64,000 nucleotides of DNA from Sulfitobacter dubius (GCF_900113435.1 NZ_FOPG01000002.1:310001-374000), one strand, 5' to 3'. Positions 1 through 8,954 are shown, counted from the first letter of the stretch. Made by a program: numbers and translations. The notes: a model not told the origin generated them from the sequence alone.

Positions 1-698
1 CGTTTGGGCGGCAGGCCGATGGGCAATGCGCTTGCGTCTGGTGTTGGTGTTTCAAGCCCAAGATGGGCCACCACCGCGGGCGGCACCCGTCCCTGCATTT
101 GCGCCTCACAGCGACGTTTCGTATCTTGAGAGTTGTAGATTACCAGATCGGCATGTGCGTACACTCGGTCAATTTTGGCCCGAAAAGGCGCGACCGTGCC
201 GGGGCGCTGGTATGAAGGATATTCCAGCGGGATCACATCGTGTATCAGAACCGAAATCTGCCCGCGCGCCTCTTTCACGGCGACCAAAACCCGGTCTGTC
301 AGATTGCTGTGCCCCACGTTTAGATAGGCAAAGCCCGGCGGCAAATAGCGCCCAAGCATACGTGACAACCCAGAAGGCAAGCACCGCGCCAGCGCCACGC
401 GCCGCAAATCGCTTTCCGCCCGCATTAAAGCCACCTGTCGCCCCCGCGGCAGACGGGACAGCAAATCGGCCCGGCCCCAAGGCCGTCGGCCTTCTAGCCG
501 ATCATAGAAGACTTGCAACCCGGCACGATCAATCAAGACATAGCCCAAAGCCGTGCGTGCCACGCCAAATAGTGGCGCGTCTACTGTAAGAAGATGTGAG
601 AGATAGGCCAGTTCGACCCGATCAACCCCCGTAGCCGTCCGCCCGACCCGGCGCAAAGAGCGCGTCAGGTCGAGCAGCCGAACTGCGGGTTCAATCAT
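1..698 (-). CDS. glycosyltransferase (GT-B type, N-terminal part; runs off window)
   Basis: The frame is open from the window edge and gives 232 residues; the C-terminal half lies outside. The ATG at 698 is 20 nt after the galU stop, so the two genes are probably co-transcribed. The N-terminus carries RRVGRTATGVDRVE (about residues 16-29), and HDVIPLEYP (153-161) and ADLVIYNSQDT (183-193) follow. These features are known to me from Rhodobacterales GT1/GT4-like glycosyltransferases, in which an N-terminal Rossmann-like domain binds the acceptor. The catalytic, nucleotide-sugar-binding C-terminal domain is not visible, so donor and linkage cannot be stated. Context (galU, GT2, kdsB) suggests surface polysaccharide synthesis in the cytoplasm. 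The family call is fairly safe; the role is inferred. Confidence 0.78.
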   Translation of the reverse strand, partial: MIEPAVRLLDLTRSLRRVGRTATGVDRVELAYLSHLLTVDAPLFGVARTALGYVLIDRAGLQVFYDRLEGRRPWGRADLLSRLPRGRQVALMRAESDLRRVALARCLPSGLSRMLGRYLPPGFAYLNVGHSNLTDRVLVAVKEARGQISVLIHDVIPLEYPSYQRPGTVAPFRAKIDRVYAHADLVIYNSQDTKRRCEAQMQGRVPPAVVAHLGLETPTPDASALPIGLPPK

Positions 699-718
699 TG
701 GTATGCCGATGTAAGAGC

Positions 719-1612
719 TTACTGCGCTGCCCGGTCAACTTGGGCAATGCTTTGTAGGTAAGCGGACAGATCATCCCGCAGTTCTTCGCGCGCAAGGCCA
801 AAGGCCACTGTCGCCTGCAAAAAACCTGCCTTAGAACCGCAATCAAACCGCTGGCCCCGGAAACGGAAGCCGTAAACATCACGCTCCTGTTCGATTTCCT
901 GTGCGATCGCATCGGTCAGTTGGATTTCTCCGCCGGAACCAGACTTAAGCTTGTTGAGGTTCTTTAGAACCGTCGGCGCAAGGATATAGCGCCCGATCAC
1001 AGCAAGGTTTGAAGGCGCTTTATCTGCGGCGGGTTTTTCCACCATGCCTTTGACTTTGACCAGGTCGCCCTGCTCTTCGCTTGTATCTAAAATACCGTAT
1101 GAGGACGCCCGCGCGGGTTCGACCTCCATCGCGGCGACCATGCTGCCGCCGGTTTCTTCATAGGCTTCGATCATCTGCTTCAAACAGGGCTTATCGGCGG
1201 CGATCACGTCATCCGGCAACATCACCGCAAAGGGTTCATTGCCGATCAAACGGCGCGCGCACCAGACGGCGTGACCAAGGCCAAGCGCCTTATGTTGGCG
1301 GATATAAGCAATCGCACCGCTGTCCATATTGGTGTCTTCTAGGGTCTTGAGAAGTTCGAGTTTACCCTTCTTGCGCAACTCTTGCTCAAGCTGCGGCGCG
1401 TGGTCAAAGTAATCCTCCAACGCCCCCTTGCCGCGCGAGGTTACAAAAATGAACTCTTTGATACCGGCAGCCCGCGCTTCGTCGATTGCATATTGAACCA
1501 GCGGCCGATCAACGAGAGTCATGATCTCTTTAGGCACCGACTTGGTGGCGGGCAGAAAGCGTGTTCCCATTCCTGCAACGGGAAAGATCGCTTTTGTTAC
1601 CTTCTTGCGCAT
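719..1612 (-). CDS. galU: UTP--glucose-1-phosphate uridylyltransferase
   Basis: The 297-residue product has the usual GalU length. It makes UDP-glucose from UTP and glucose-1-phosphate, the donor for many surface glycans. The nucleotide-binding start FPVAGMGTRFLPATKSVPKE (residues 10-29) is the classic GalU signature, and VEKPAADKAPSNLAVIGRY (about 191-209) is also typical. The ATG at 1612 is preceded by AAGGATTAGA, a good ribosome binding site. It sits between two glycosyltransferase genes on the same strand, which fits a supply role. A promoter candidate lies just upstream at 1630-1658. Confidence 0.96.
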   Translation of the reverse strand: MRKKVTKAIFPVAGMGTRFLPATKSVPKEIMTLVDRPLVQYAIDEARAAGIKEFIFVTSRGKGALEDYFDHAPQLEQELRKKGKLELLKTLEDTNMDSGAIAYIRQHKALGLGHAVWCARRLIGNEPFAVMLPDDVIAADKPCLKQMIEAYEETGGSMVAAMEVEPARASSYGILDTSEEQGDLVKVKGMVEKPAADKAPSNLAVIGRYILAPTVLKNLNKLKSGSGGEIQLTDAIAQEIEQERDVYGFRFRGQRFDCGSKAGFLQATVAFGLAREELRDDLSAYLQSIAQVDRAAQ

Positions 1613-1629
1613 TCTAATCCTTACAATTT

Positions 1630-1658
1630 ATTCGAAATATACAGAACGCCACGGTCAA
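1630..1658 (-). promoter_or_regulatory. putative sigma70-type promoter of galU
   Basis: On the minus strand TTGACC (1658-1653) is followed after exactly 17 nt by TCGAAT (1635-1630), about 18 nt before the galU ATG. The -35 box is good and the -10 box matches consensus at four of six positions. If it is used, galU and the following glycosyltransferase have their own start with a very short leader. Confidence 0.4.
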
Positions 1659-1675
1659 TTCTCACCTGCGCTTTT

Positions 1676-2953
1676 CTACCGGCAAGTATCATCGCTGAAA
1701 CCGCGCTGTCTGGCAACTCGCCTGACTTCCTTTTTCAGCCGATCCTGCCGCCGAGTTAAGCGAAAAACCGCTTCATCCCGTGAAGATTTTCCATATATTC
1801 CACCAGTTTGCAGCCAGATAGCGTTGATCGGGTCAAAGGCAACGTGGTGATAAAGGGCTGTGGGTGACAGGCTGAATAGAGTGACGATTTCGCCAGATTC
1901 GGCGCGCTTTGCGGCTTTTGCTCGGTCCTTGGCCAGTTTTATAGGCCGCGTGAACATCGCCACGCTGCGACGCAGACAAGCAGGAAATGGGCGAAATGCG
2001 CTGTGGGCGTCGCGTGGTACGGCGCTGTTGCCGATCACGCGCTCCATTCCTTCGGCGTGGCCCTTATCTAGCCTATGCAGCAGCCGGGTGACATCGCGCG
2101 GTTCAAGCCCGCCGCTCACCAAATAGCGCAACAACCGGCGGCGTTCAGATGCGCGCAAATGCGCCCATTGGGCAGCGCGATCCTGCTCAGGCAGATGTTT
2201 GCGGTGAAACACAGCCCAGCTGGCGCCGATATCATACAGATCGCGCGGCACACGGTTGGCACTGCGCATCTGGTTAGCCGCAAACCCGTGGTGGACTTCG
2301 GCCAAAGGCACAATTGCCGTGGCATGCCCCGCCCGCGCGAGGCGCATGTTCAAATCGGTCTCATCCAAAAAATAGTGAAAGGCGGGGTCGAACCCACCGA
2401 GGTCGGCCAAGACATCACGCCGAAAGGCCATATTGGTGCCTTCGGTTTTGATCGCCCGGCTGGGCGAAGGAAGCATAACGCTAGGGGTTTCGGCGTCAAC
2501 GTCCAAGTGTTCCGGCTCACCCAGCGCATTTAGCTGGCGCGCACGATACTGAAAGGAGATCCCGTTGCGCCCCCGAACAAAGCCGGTCATGGCGGCTACG
2601 TCGGGCTGCGCCGCTGGGGCCATCAAGTGGCGCAGCCATAGTGGCTCTGGCATGGCATCATCGTCGATAAAGGCGACGACCTCTCCCGCGGCCTGCGCGA
2701 TCCCAAGGTTACGCGCGACAGAGATATTGGCTGTATCAAAGTTCACCAATTTCAATGCGTCGGTAAAGGGCAGATCACGCACCGCGGCGATCCCGGCAGG
2801 ATCTGCCACAACGATAACTTCGAAAGGGGCATACTGAAGCTGCCCGACCCCCGTCAGACAGCGCCGCAATGCTTCAGGCCGATTCCGGCTGACAATCACG
2901 ATGCTGACCCGCACACCGTTTCCCAGCGCGCCATTGACGGGGGTGGTTGTCAT
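1676..2953 (-). CDS. family 2 glycosyltransferase
   Basis: The product has 425 residues. A GT-A fold is indicated by VSIVIVSRNRPEAL (about 16-29), the DXD-type metal/nucleotide motif in FIDDDA (95-100), and the acceptor-side block with GGFDPAFHYFLDETDLNMRL (about 186-205), whose ED-like acidic pair fits the catalytic base of inverting GT2 enzymes. No transmembrane segment is obvious. The start overlaps the kdsB stop by 4 nt (ATGA), so it is translationally coupled to kdsB. The C-terminal ~150 residues are rich in Arg/Lys and do not match a domain I recognise. Likely role: adding a sugar during capsule or LPS synthesis; the substrate is unknown. Confidence 0.88.
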   Translation of the reverse strand: MTTTPVNGALGNGVRVSIVIVSRNRPEALRRCLTGVGQLQYAPFEVIVVADPAGIAAVRDLPFTDALKLVNFDTANISVARNLGIAQAAGEVVAFIDDDAMPEPLWLRHLMAPAAQPDVAAMTGFVRGRNGISFQYRARQLNALGEPEHLDVDAETPSVMLPSPSRAIKTEGTNMAFRRDVLADLGGFDPAFHYFLDETDLNMRLARAGHATAIVPLAEVHHGFAANQMRSANRVPRDLYDIGASWAVFHRKHLPEQDRAAQWAHLRASERRRLLRYLVSGGLEPRDVTRLLHRLDKGHAEGMERVIGNSAVPRDAHSAFRPFPACLRRSVAMFTRPIKLAKDRAKAAKRAESGEIVTLFSLSPTALYHHVAFDPINAIWLQTGGIYGKSSRDEAVFRLTRRQDRLKKEVRRVARQRGFSDDTCR

Positions 2954-3750
2954 TCCAATCCCATTTTCGCCATCATGGCTTCGAGCTTCGGCACATCTTC
3001 GGGATTGTTCAACTCCCAGAACTCGCGCCCTTTCGCTTCAACCTCGGCACAAAGCACCGAACGGCCATTTTCAAGGAAACGAAGCTGTTCCAGCCCTTCC
3101 AACTGCTCCAAGGGACCGACAGGCCAGCTTGGGTATTGCGCCAAGGCTTGAGGCCGGTAGGCATAGACGCCGACATGGTGGAAAACCGGGGTCATCTCAG
3201 CCTCTGGATAGGGCTTTCCGGTATAGGGAACGACCTCTTTCGAGAAGTAGAGCGCCCGGTTGTCGGCACTGAAAACCGCCGTCGTGCCGCCGACCCGGCC
3301 TGCTTTGCGATCGCCCAGCAGACTGTTAAGCGTGGCACCATCGCAGCGCAGAACGGGGGTGGCGATTTCAGCCTCGGGCATGTCTTTCAGTCCCTGCACC
3401 AGCCCCTCGACAAACCAATGCGGCGTCAGCGGTGCATCGCCTTGCAGGTTCACCACTATATCATATCCACCACCCAGCGCGGCATGCGCCTCGGCGCAGC
3501 GCTCGGTGCCATTGGCGCAGGTTTCCGAGGTCATCACCACCTCAGCGCCAAAACCCTCGGCAGCTTCGCGGATGCGGTCGTCATCGGTGGCCACCACAAC
3601 GCGGTCCACGCCAGACACGGCGCAGGCCGCCCGCCAGCTTCGCTCAACTAGTGACTGCTTTTTGCCCGACGCACCGGTAAGTGCGACGAGCGGTTTGCCG
3701 GGATAGCGGGTCGAGGCATAGCGGGCAGGAATGGCGACAAGGACAGACAT
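2950..3750 (-). CDS. kdsB: 3-deoxy-manno-octulosonate cytidylyltransferase (CMP-Kdo synthetase)
   Basis: The 266-residue protein activates Kdo with CTP to give CMP-Kdo, the donor for Kdo transfer to lipid A or to phospholipid-linked capsule anchors. The N-terminus IPARYASTRYPGKPL (7-21) is the CTP-binding motif of KdsB, and NLQGDAPLTP (101-110) is a family motif. It overlaps cysQ by one base upstream and the GT2 gene by four downstream, so three genes form one translationally coupled unit. Its position next to glycosyltransferases and a KpsM-like permease, not lipid A genes, hints at a dedicated capsule copy; that is inference. Confidence 0.94.
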   Translation of the reverse strand: MSVLVAIPARYASTRYPGKPLVALTGASGKKQSLVERSWRAACAVSGVDRVVVATDDDRIREAAEGFGAEVVMTSETCANGTERCAEAHAALGGGYDIVVNLQGDAPLTPHWFVEGLVQGLKDMPEAEIATPVLRCDGATLNSLLGDRKAGRVGGTTAVFSADNRALYFSKEVVPYTGKPYPEAEMTPVFHHVGVYAYRPQALAQYPSWPVGPLEQLEGLEQLRFLENGRSVLCAEVEAKGREFWELNNPEDVPKLEAMMAKMGLE

Positions 3751-4547
3751 CAGCCCGCCTTCAGATCAACGCCCGGCGCATGGGCGATAAAGAAGGGGTT
3801 GGCGAAATCTTCTTTGCCATAGGTCAGCGGCATGAGATCATCAAAACGCACCACGTCGCCCCCGGCACCGTTCAGAACCGCATGGCCAGCTGCAGTGTCC
3901 CATTCCATCGTGCGGCCAAGACGCGGGTAGAGGTCAGCCTCGCCCGTTGCCACCAAACAGAACTTCAGTGAAGAACCTGCCGAAGTCATATCACGCACAC
4001 CGTATTTGCCGATGTAATCGTCGGTCGCCTGATCGCGGTGCGATTTAGAGGCGACAACCATCAGGGCAGAATTGTCTGGATCAGAGACGGAAATTGCCTT
4101 GGTCTCTCCCAACTGATCTTTGGCGAAATCGCCTGTTTCTTCGACAGACTGACCGTCGGCTTGGGTGAAGAACATCCGCGACTTGGCAGGCGCATAGACC
4201 ACACCGCGTGTAGGAACGCCCCCTTCGACCAATGCAATATTCACTGTGAAATCCCCCCGGCGGTGAACAAATTCTTTTGTTCCATCCAGCGGGTCGACGA
4301 TTAGAAACGTGTCGCCCTTGGCGGTATGGGTCACAGATTGCTCTTCCGTCACCAACATCATGTCGGGGAACGCACGGCGCAGTCCTTCCGAAATGATCGC
4401 ATCAGCGGCTTCATCGGCGGCGGTGACGGGGCTGTCGTCAGACTTTGACTTCACCTCGAAATCATCCTGACCATAGATCTCCATGATCTTATCTCCGGCT
4501 TCCAATGCCAACCGCCGCATTTCTGCGACCAATTTCTCGTAATCCAT
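3750..4547 (-). CDS. cysQ: 3'(2'),5'-bisphosphate nucleotidase CysQ
   Basis: The 265-residue inositol-monophosphatase-fold enzyme dephosphorylates 3'-phosphoadenosine 5'-phosphate (PAP), the by-product of sulfotransfer from PAPS. Metal ligands are visible: E68/E69 in VTEEQ, DPLDGT (85-90), and the C-terminal WDTAAGHAVL block. The start at 4547 is the first gene of the run cysQ-kdsB-GT2, with a one-base stop/start overlap to kdsB. Genes of this family are often found with capsule genes in alphaproteobacteria. Co-occurrence with a sulfotransferase-like gene elsewhere in the window (47.3 kb) is suggestive only. Confidence 0.93.
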   Translation of the reverse strand: MDYEKLVAEMRRLALEAGDKIMEIYGQDDFEVKSKSDDSPVTAADEAADAIISEGLRRAFPDMMLVTEEQSVTHTAKGDTFLIVDPLDGTKEFVHRRGDFTVNIALVEGGVPTRGVVYAPAKSRMFFTQADGQSVEETGDFAKDQLGETKAISVSDPDNSALMVVASKSHRDQATDDYIGKYGVRDMTSAGSSLKFCLVATGEADLYPRLGRTMEWDTAAGHAVLNGAGGDVVRFDDLMPLTYGKEDFANPFFIAHAPGVDLKAG

Positions 4548-4573
4548 TTTGCCTCCGGCCCTGCGGGCTGTCG

Positions 4574-4602
4574 TTGCTTCAATTAATCGTTTCCCTTATG
4601 CT
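4574..4602 (+). promoter_or_regulatory. putative sigma70-type promoter of the export permease gene
   Basis: TTGCTT (4574-4579) and TATGCT (4597-4602) are separated by exactly 17 nt in the 116-nt gap between the divergent genes cysQ and the permease. The -10 box is close to consensus. The transcript would start about 55 nt before the ATG at 4664. Confidence 0.5.
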
Positions 4603-4663
4603 GTGCAGCTAACGGAACAGCAAGAATTCCGTGCCACGTTAGGGCTTCGTCAAGGACGCGCGC

Positions 4664-5488
4664 ATGTTCCAATCCAACAGAAAACGGAAATCCGGCATCG
4701 GGTCTGCCCTCTCTATGGCAGAGCTCATTTACCATTCTGTCGTGCGCAACGTCCGCAAACAGCACAACAATGCCCTCGTCGCCATTGTAATGAACATGCT
4801 GCAAACCGTACTGTTTGTGGTGGCCTTTTACGTGATGTTCTCGATCCTCGGGATGCGCGGATCGGCGGTGCGAGGCGATTTCCTTGTTTATCTGATGTCG
4901 GGAATCTTCCTTTACCTGACGCATGTAAAGGCACTGGGGGCCGTCGTCGGGTCTGAAGGGCCGGCCAGCCCGATGATGCAACACGCGCCGATGAATACGA
5001 TTATTGCCATCGCATCGGCGGCGATGGGGGCACTTTATATTCAGGTGCTGTCGCTCTTTGTAATCTTGTTCATCTACCATGTGGCCTTCACGCCGATCAC
5101 CATTGATCAGCCAATCCCCGCCTTTGGCATGTTGCTGACGGCATGGTTTACTGGCTGCGCGCTTGGGCTGGTGATGCTGGCGATTAAACCGTGGTTTCCC
5201 TCTTTTGTGACGATCTTTTCAACCGTCTATCAGCGGGCGAATATGATCGCCTCAGGCAAGATGTTTCTGGCCAACTCTCTGCCCGGCTACATGCTGGCGA
5301 TGTTTGACTGGAACCCACTATTCCACAGCATTGATCAAGCGCGCGGATTCGCCTTCATCAACTACAACCCGCGTTACAGCAATTGGGAGTATCCGCTTTG
5401 GGTGGGGCTTGTCTTGCTGATGATCGGGTTGATGGGCGAATTCTATACCCGCCGCCATGCTTCGATCAGTTGGAACGCGCGGCGATGA
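4664..5488 (+). CDS. ABC-2 type polysaccharide export permease (KpsM-like)
   Basis: The 274-residue membrane protein has about six hydrophobic segments (for example VMNMLQTVLFVVAFYVMF near 43-60 and WVGLVLLMIGLM near 246-257) in the ABC-2 arrangement of KpsM/Wzm permeases, which move lipid-linked polysaccharide through the inner membrane. The start has AAGGA about 10 nt upstream. The cognate ATPase (KpsT) is not in this window, so this is an orphan permease here. It overlaps the following SH3 gene by 4 nt (ATGA). Neighbouring galU, kdsB and glycosyltransferases support a capsule export role. The exact substrate is not deducible. Confidence 0.85.
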   Translation: MFQSNRKRKSGIGSALSMAELIYHSVVRNVRKQHNNALVAIVMNMLQTVLFVVAFYVMFSILGMRGSAVRGDFLVYLMSGIFLYLTHVKALGAVVGSEGPASPMMQHAPMNTIIAIASAAMGALYIQVLSLFVILFIYHVAFTPITIDQPIPAFGMLLTAWFTGCALGLVMLAIKPWFPSFVTIFSTVYQRANMIASGKMFLANSLPGYMLAMFDWNPLFHSIDQARGFAFINYNPRYSNWEYPLWVGLVLLMIGLMGEFYTRRHASISWNARR

Positions 5489-6093
5489 GACTGCTGGCCG
5501 TCCTCCTTTGTCTCTGGGCGCTTCCTGCCACCGCAACACAGGACGCATGGCCCGCCTTGTATGACGTGAGCGGCGTGGCAGAGAATGATGCACTGAACAT
5601 CCGACAAGCGCCTGATGCTGCCGCGCCGATTATCGGCAGCCTTGCGCCCGATGCGGAAGGGATCGAAGTGATCCGCCCCGATGACCACCACGGCTGGGGC
5701 TTGGTAAACAGCGGCGAAGGGCGCGGCTGGGTCTCCCTTCGCTACCTCACCCGGCAACCGGGGCAATGGGCTGGTGCGATGCCACCCGTGGCGCGCTGTG
5801 GGGGGACGGAGCCGTTCTGGTCCTTCGACGTGACCGGCGAAACGCTGAGCTATGATGCACTGGCGGACAGCCCGCGCGATTTTCGCATCACGCAGTCCGG
5901 GGCGGCGCAGGGACGGCGTGACAGCTTTCATTTGATTGGTGAGGAGCCGCAGGGCGCGGCGATCGCCACACTGTCGACCCGCGCCTGTAGTGACGGCATG
6001 TCAGACCGCGCCTATGGGCTTTCTGTCGACCTCCTCTTGCAAGGAAATGACGGCTGGCAACATCAAACGGGATGCTGTTCGCTCAGCCGCTGA
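5485..6093 (+). CDS. secreted SH3-domain protein with C-terminal GTEPFW (COG3650-type) domain
   Basis: I start at ATG 5485, which overlaps the permease stop as ATGA, giving 202 residues; a longer frame from 5383 lies inside the permease gene and is unlikely. Residues 1-18 form a signal peptide (LLAVLLCLWALPATA). Residues about 22-90 look like a bacterial SH3 domain (LNIRQAPDAAAPIIGSL, then WGLVNSGEGRGWVSLRYL). The C-terminal part has RCGGTEPFW, CSDGMSDRAYG and a terminal GCC, the conserved Cys-rich pattern of COG3650 proteins of unknown function. Likely periplasmic; SH3 domains of this kind often bind peptidoglycan. Translational coupling to a polysaccharide permease is noteworthy but its meaning is open. 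Confidence 0.82.
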   Translation: MRLLAVLLCLWALPATATQDAWPALYDVSGVAENDALNIRQAPDAAAPIIGSLAPDAEGIEVIRPDDHHGWGLVNSGEGRGWVSLRYLTRQPGQWAGAMPPVARCGGTEPFWSFDVTGETLSYDALADSPRDFRITQSGAAQGRRDSFHLIGEEPQGAAIATLSTRACSDGMSDRAYGLSVDLLLQGNDGWQHQTGCCSLSR

Positions 6094-6097
6094 AACG

Positions 6098-6144
6098 ACG
6101 GACTTTTCAAAAAAGTCCGTCTCCGTTTTCTTTAAAAGAAAACG
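6098..6144. terminator. double hairpin between convergent genes (bidirectional terminator)
   Basis: Two perfect inverted repeats lie back to back. ACGGACTTTT (6098-6107) pairs with AAAAGTCCGT (6111-6120) around a 3-nt loop, and CGTTTTCTTT (6124-6133) pairs with AAAGAAAACG (6135-6144). Both hairpins are flanked by or contain T/A tracts on either strand. They fill the gap between the SH3 gene stop (6093) and the alkB stop (6145). Confidence 0.75.
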
Positions 6145-6747
6145 TCACTCCACCACCCGAAGCGTCAGATTGATCCGCCCCCCTTTGGGCAGCAGCGTCG
6201 ACGTGCCGGGCTTGATCCGATCCACCCCGTGATAGGTCAACCGCGCATCACCGCCCATCACCACCACATCGCCCGACTGCAGCCAGATCGATTCCGTCTT
6301 GCCGCCGCGCGTCAGGTTGCCGATCCGAAACAATCCGTCATCTCCCAGAGAGACCGAGACCACGGGCCACTGAAAGTCGGCCTCATCCCGGTCCTGATGC
6401 AGCCCCATGCGCGCATCGGCATCGTAGTAGTTTATCAAGCAGCATTCGGGACGGCGTTCCAACCCCGTCAACTTGTCCCAGATCGCCAGAATCGGTGCGG
6501 GGATCTCGGGCCATGGCTGGCCATCGGGATGTTCGGTGACGTAACGATAGCCGCGCCGGTCCGAGAACCAGCCATAGCGCCCCGCCGCGCTCATCCGGAC
6601 CGACATGCGCCCACCGCGCGGGACTTCGGGGCGAAAAAACGGCGCCTGCCGCACCACGCCCCGTACCGCGTCCAGCACCTCCTGCTGAGCGACCCTGCCC
6701 AGAAATTCCTTGTGAATATCGAAGCCCCGCAGGCGCAAAGCAGTCAT
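6145..6747 (-). CDS. alkB: alpha-ketoglutarate-dependent DNA dealkylase AlkB
   Basis: The 200-residue Fe(II)/2-oxoglutarate dioxygenase oxidatively removes 1-methyladenine and 3-methylcytosine lesions. The metal triad is visible as H117-x-D119 (in MGLHQDRDE) and H173 (in TYHGVDR), and the 2-oxoglutarate-binding arginines as R191 and R197 in [10 protein letters not shown] at the C-terminus. [14 protein letters not shown] (106-119) is the family nucleotide-flipping/metal region. Length fits E. coli AlkB (216). It is divergent from dnaK with 207 nt between. No Ada box was recognised. Confidence 0.95.
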   Translation of the reverse strand: MTALRLRGFDIHKEFLGRVAQQEVLDAVRGVVRQAPFFRPEVPRGGRMSVRMSAAGRYGWFSDRRGYRYVTEHPDGQPWPEIPAPILAIWDKLTGLERRPECCLINYYDADARMGLHQDRDEADFQWPVVSVSLGDDGLFRIGNLTRGGKTESIWLQSGDVVVMGGDARLTYHGVDRIKPGTSTLLPKGGRINLTLRVVE

Positions 6748-6814
6748 TTTTCGTTCTTCCTCACTCGTTTGGCAAAAACATCACGGAATCGCGACCATCC
6801 TGACCAGCCAATGG

Positions 6815-6843
6815 TTGCAGGGTGCAAATACCCTCCCTATATA
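6815..6843 (+). promoter_or_regulatory. putative promoter of dnaK-dnaJ
   Basis: TTGCAG (6815-6820) and TATATA (6838-6843) are 17 nt apart, giving a strong sigma70-like promoter about 112 nt before the dnaK ATG. The -10 region reads CCCTATATACG, which also resembles the C-rich -10 of alphaproteobacterial RpoH promoters, so heat-shock sigma recognition is possible. No CIRCE element (TTAGCACTC-N9-GAGTGCTAA) is present. Confidence 0.6.
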
Positions 6844-6954
6844 CGCTCCGAACCGTCGAAGGCACGTGGTCTTCGATGTCAACAGATCGGGGCAGGATGC
6901 CAAAACGGGTCCGCGTCTCGTGTCATCGCCTTAGATTCAAAGAGGGATCGAAAC

Positions 6955-8874
6955 ATGTCCAAAGTAATCGGTATTGACCTTGGCACCACCAACAGCTGTA
7001 TCGCCATCATGGATGGCAGCCAGCCGCGTGTGATCGAAAACGCTGAAGGCGCGCGCACAACGCCGTCGATCGTTGCTTTCACCGACGATGAGCGCCTTGT
7101 CGGCCAGCCAGCGAAACGCCAAGCAGTCACCAACCCGGAAAACACAGTCTTCGGCGTTAAGCGCCTGATTGGCCGCCGCAACGACGATGCGGATCTGGCC
7201 AAAGACAAAAAGAACATGCCGTTCAACGTCATTGATGGCGGCAACGGCGACGCATGGGTTCAGGCCCGTGGTGAAAAGTACTCCCCTAGCCAAATCTCGG
7301 CCTTCATCCTTGGTAAGATGAAAGAAACCGCAGAAAGCTATCTGGGTGAGGAAGTCACGCAGGCGGTTATCACCGTGCCCGCATACTTTAACGACGCCCA
7401 GCGTCAGGCGACCAAAGACGCCGGCAAGATTGCCGGTCTCGAAGTGCTGCGGATCATCAACGAGCCGACAGCCGCCGCGCTGGCCTATGGCCTCGACAAA
7501 GAGAACACGCAAACCATCGCGGTCTATGACCTTGGCGGCGGTACATTCGACGTGACCATCCTTGAGATCGACGACGGCCTCTTCGAAGTGAAATCCACCA
7601 ACGGCGACACCTTCCTCGGCGGTGAAGACTTTGACATGCGCATCGTGAACTACCTTGCGGATGAGTTCAAAAAGGCCAACGGCGTTGACCTGACGCAAGA
7701 CAAGATGGCGCTGCAGCGTCTGAAAGAAGCGGCCGAGAAAGCGAAGATCGAGCTTTCCTCCTCCAGCCAGACCGAGATCAACCAACCCTTCATCTCAATG
7801 GGCAAAGACGGCTCGCCGCTGCACATGGTGATGAAGCTGACCCGTGCCAAGCTGGAAAGCCTTGTGGGTGACCTGATCAAGGCGTCGATGAAGCCCTGCG
7901 CCGCAGCGCTGAAGGATGCCGGTCTCTCGGCCTCCGACATTGACGAAGTCGTCCTGGTCGGTGGTATGACCCGTATGCCGAAAGTCGCAGAGGAAGTGAC
8001 CAAATTCTTCGGTAAAGAGCCGCACAAGGGTGTGAACCCTGACGAAGTTGTGGCCCTTGGTGCCGCCATTCAGGCCGGTGTTCTGCAAGGCGACGTCAAA
8101 GACGTGGTTCTGCTCGACGTGACCCCACTGTCCTTGGGCATTGAGACCCTTGGTGGTGTCTTCACCCGTTTGATCGACCGTAACACCACGATCCCGACGA
8201 AAAAGTCTCAGGTCTTCTCGACCGCCGAAGACAACCAGAACGCTGTGACGATCCGGGTTTTCCAAGGTGAGCGTGAGATGGCTGCCGACAACAAGATGCT
8301 CGGTGCCTTCAACCTTGAGAACATCCCGCCTGCCCCACGCGGTATGCCGCAGATCGAAGTGACCTTTGACATCGACGCCAATGGCATCGTGTCCGTGGGC
8401 GCGCTCGACAAAGGCACCGGCAAAGAGCAGAAAATCACGATCCAAGCGTCGGGCGGTCTGTCGGATGCGGATATCGACAAGATGGTGAAAGACGCGGAAG
8501 AGAACGCCGAGGCGGACAAATCCCGTCGCGAGCTGATCGAAGCGAAAAACCAAGCGGAATCGCTGATCCACTCGACCGAAAAGTCGCTGGAAGAGCATTC
8601 CGACAAGGTCGATCCGACCACCGTCGAAGCGATCGAACTGGCCATTGCCGCGCTGAAAGACGAACTGGAAACCGACAATGCCGACAAGATCAAATCCGGC
8701 ATCCAGAACGTCACCGAAGCAGCAATGAAACTGGGCGAAGCCATCTATAAGAACGCTCAGGAGGAAGGCAACGACGATACGGCGCAGCCTTCGGATGCTC
8801 AGCAATCGCAGGGTGGCGACGACGACATCCTCGACGCCGAGTTCGAAGATCTGGACGACGACAAGCGCGCGTAA
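6955..8874 (+). CDS. dnaK: molecular chaperone DnaK (Hsp70)
   Basis: The ATG at 6955 gives 639 residues, normal for DnaK; an open frame back to 6229 is antisense to alkB and is not coding. The ribosome binding site is [23 protein letters not shown] (5-14) is the phosphate-1 motif, [17 protein letters not shown] the phosphate-2 region, and DLGGGTFDV the ATPase signature. The substrate-binding domain follows, and the tail ends in the acidic [15 protein letters not shown]. It binds unfolded peptides in an ATP-driven cycle with DnaJ (next gene) and GrpE (54.8 kb). Confidence 0.99.
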   Translation: MSKVIGIDLGTTNSCIAIMDGSQPRVIENAEGARTTPSIVAFTDDERLVGQPAKRQAVTNPENTVFGVKRLIGRRNDDADLAKDKKNMPFNVIDGGNGDAWVQARGEKYSPSQISAFILGKMKETAESYLGEEVTQAVITVPAYFNDAQRQATKDAGKIAGLEVLRIINEPTAAALAYGLDKENTQTIAVYDLGGGTFDVTILEIDDGLFEVKSTNGDTFLGGEDFDMRIVNYLADEFKKANGVDLTQDKMALQRLKEAAEKAKIELSSSSQTEINQPFISMGKDGSPLHMVMKLTRAKLESLVGDLIKASMKPCAAALKDAGLSASDIDEVVLVGGMTRMPKVAEEVTKFFGKEPHKGVNPDEVVALGAAIQAGVLQGDVKDVVLLDVTPLSLGIETLGGVFTRLIDRNTTIPTKKSQVFSTAEDNQNAVTIRVFQGEREMAADNKMLGAFNLENIPPAPRGMPQIEVTFDIDANGIVSVGALDKGTGKEQKITIQASGGLSDADIDKMVKDAEENAEADKSRRELIEAKNQAESLIHSTEKSLEEHSDKVDPTTVEAIELAIAALKDELETDNADKIKSGIQNVTEAAMKLGEAIYKNAQEEGNDDTAQPSDAQQSQGGDDDILDAEFEDLDDDKRA

Positions 8875-8896
8875 GCGTGAAACGGAACCTGTGAAA

Positions 8897-8923
8897 GGGC
8901 CGGTCCGTCAGACGGGCCGGCCC
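8897..8923 (+). other. GC-rich stem-loop between dnaK and dnaJ
   Basis: GGGCCGGTCCGT (8897-8908) can pair with ACGGGCCGGCCC (8912-8923), with one G-U pair and a 3-nt loop. No U-tract follows, so it is not a standard terminator. It could stabilise the dnaK end of a processed transcript or lower the dnaJ level; that is inference from its position. Confidence 0.6.
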
Positions 8924-8954
8924 ATCACGTTCCAGCGTAGGAGCATGATAACCC

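Noticed and set aside
26-589. Plus-strand open frame of 187 codons at the left edge
   Set aside because: Antisense to the glycosyltransferase frame, which is open to the edge and has clear family motifs. The plus-strand product is Arg/Pro-rich without family signs.
6229-6954. Upstream extension of dnaK
   Set aside because: It is antisense to alkB and spans the promoter; DnaK proteins begin at [10 protein letters not shown].
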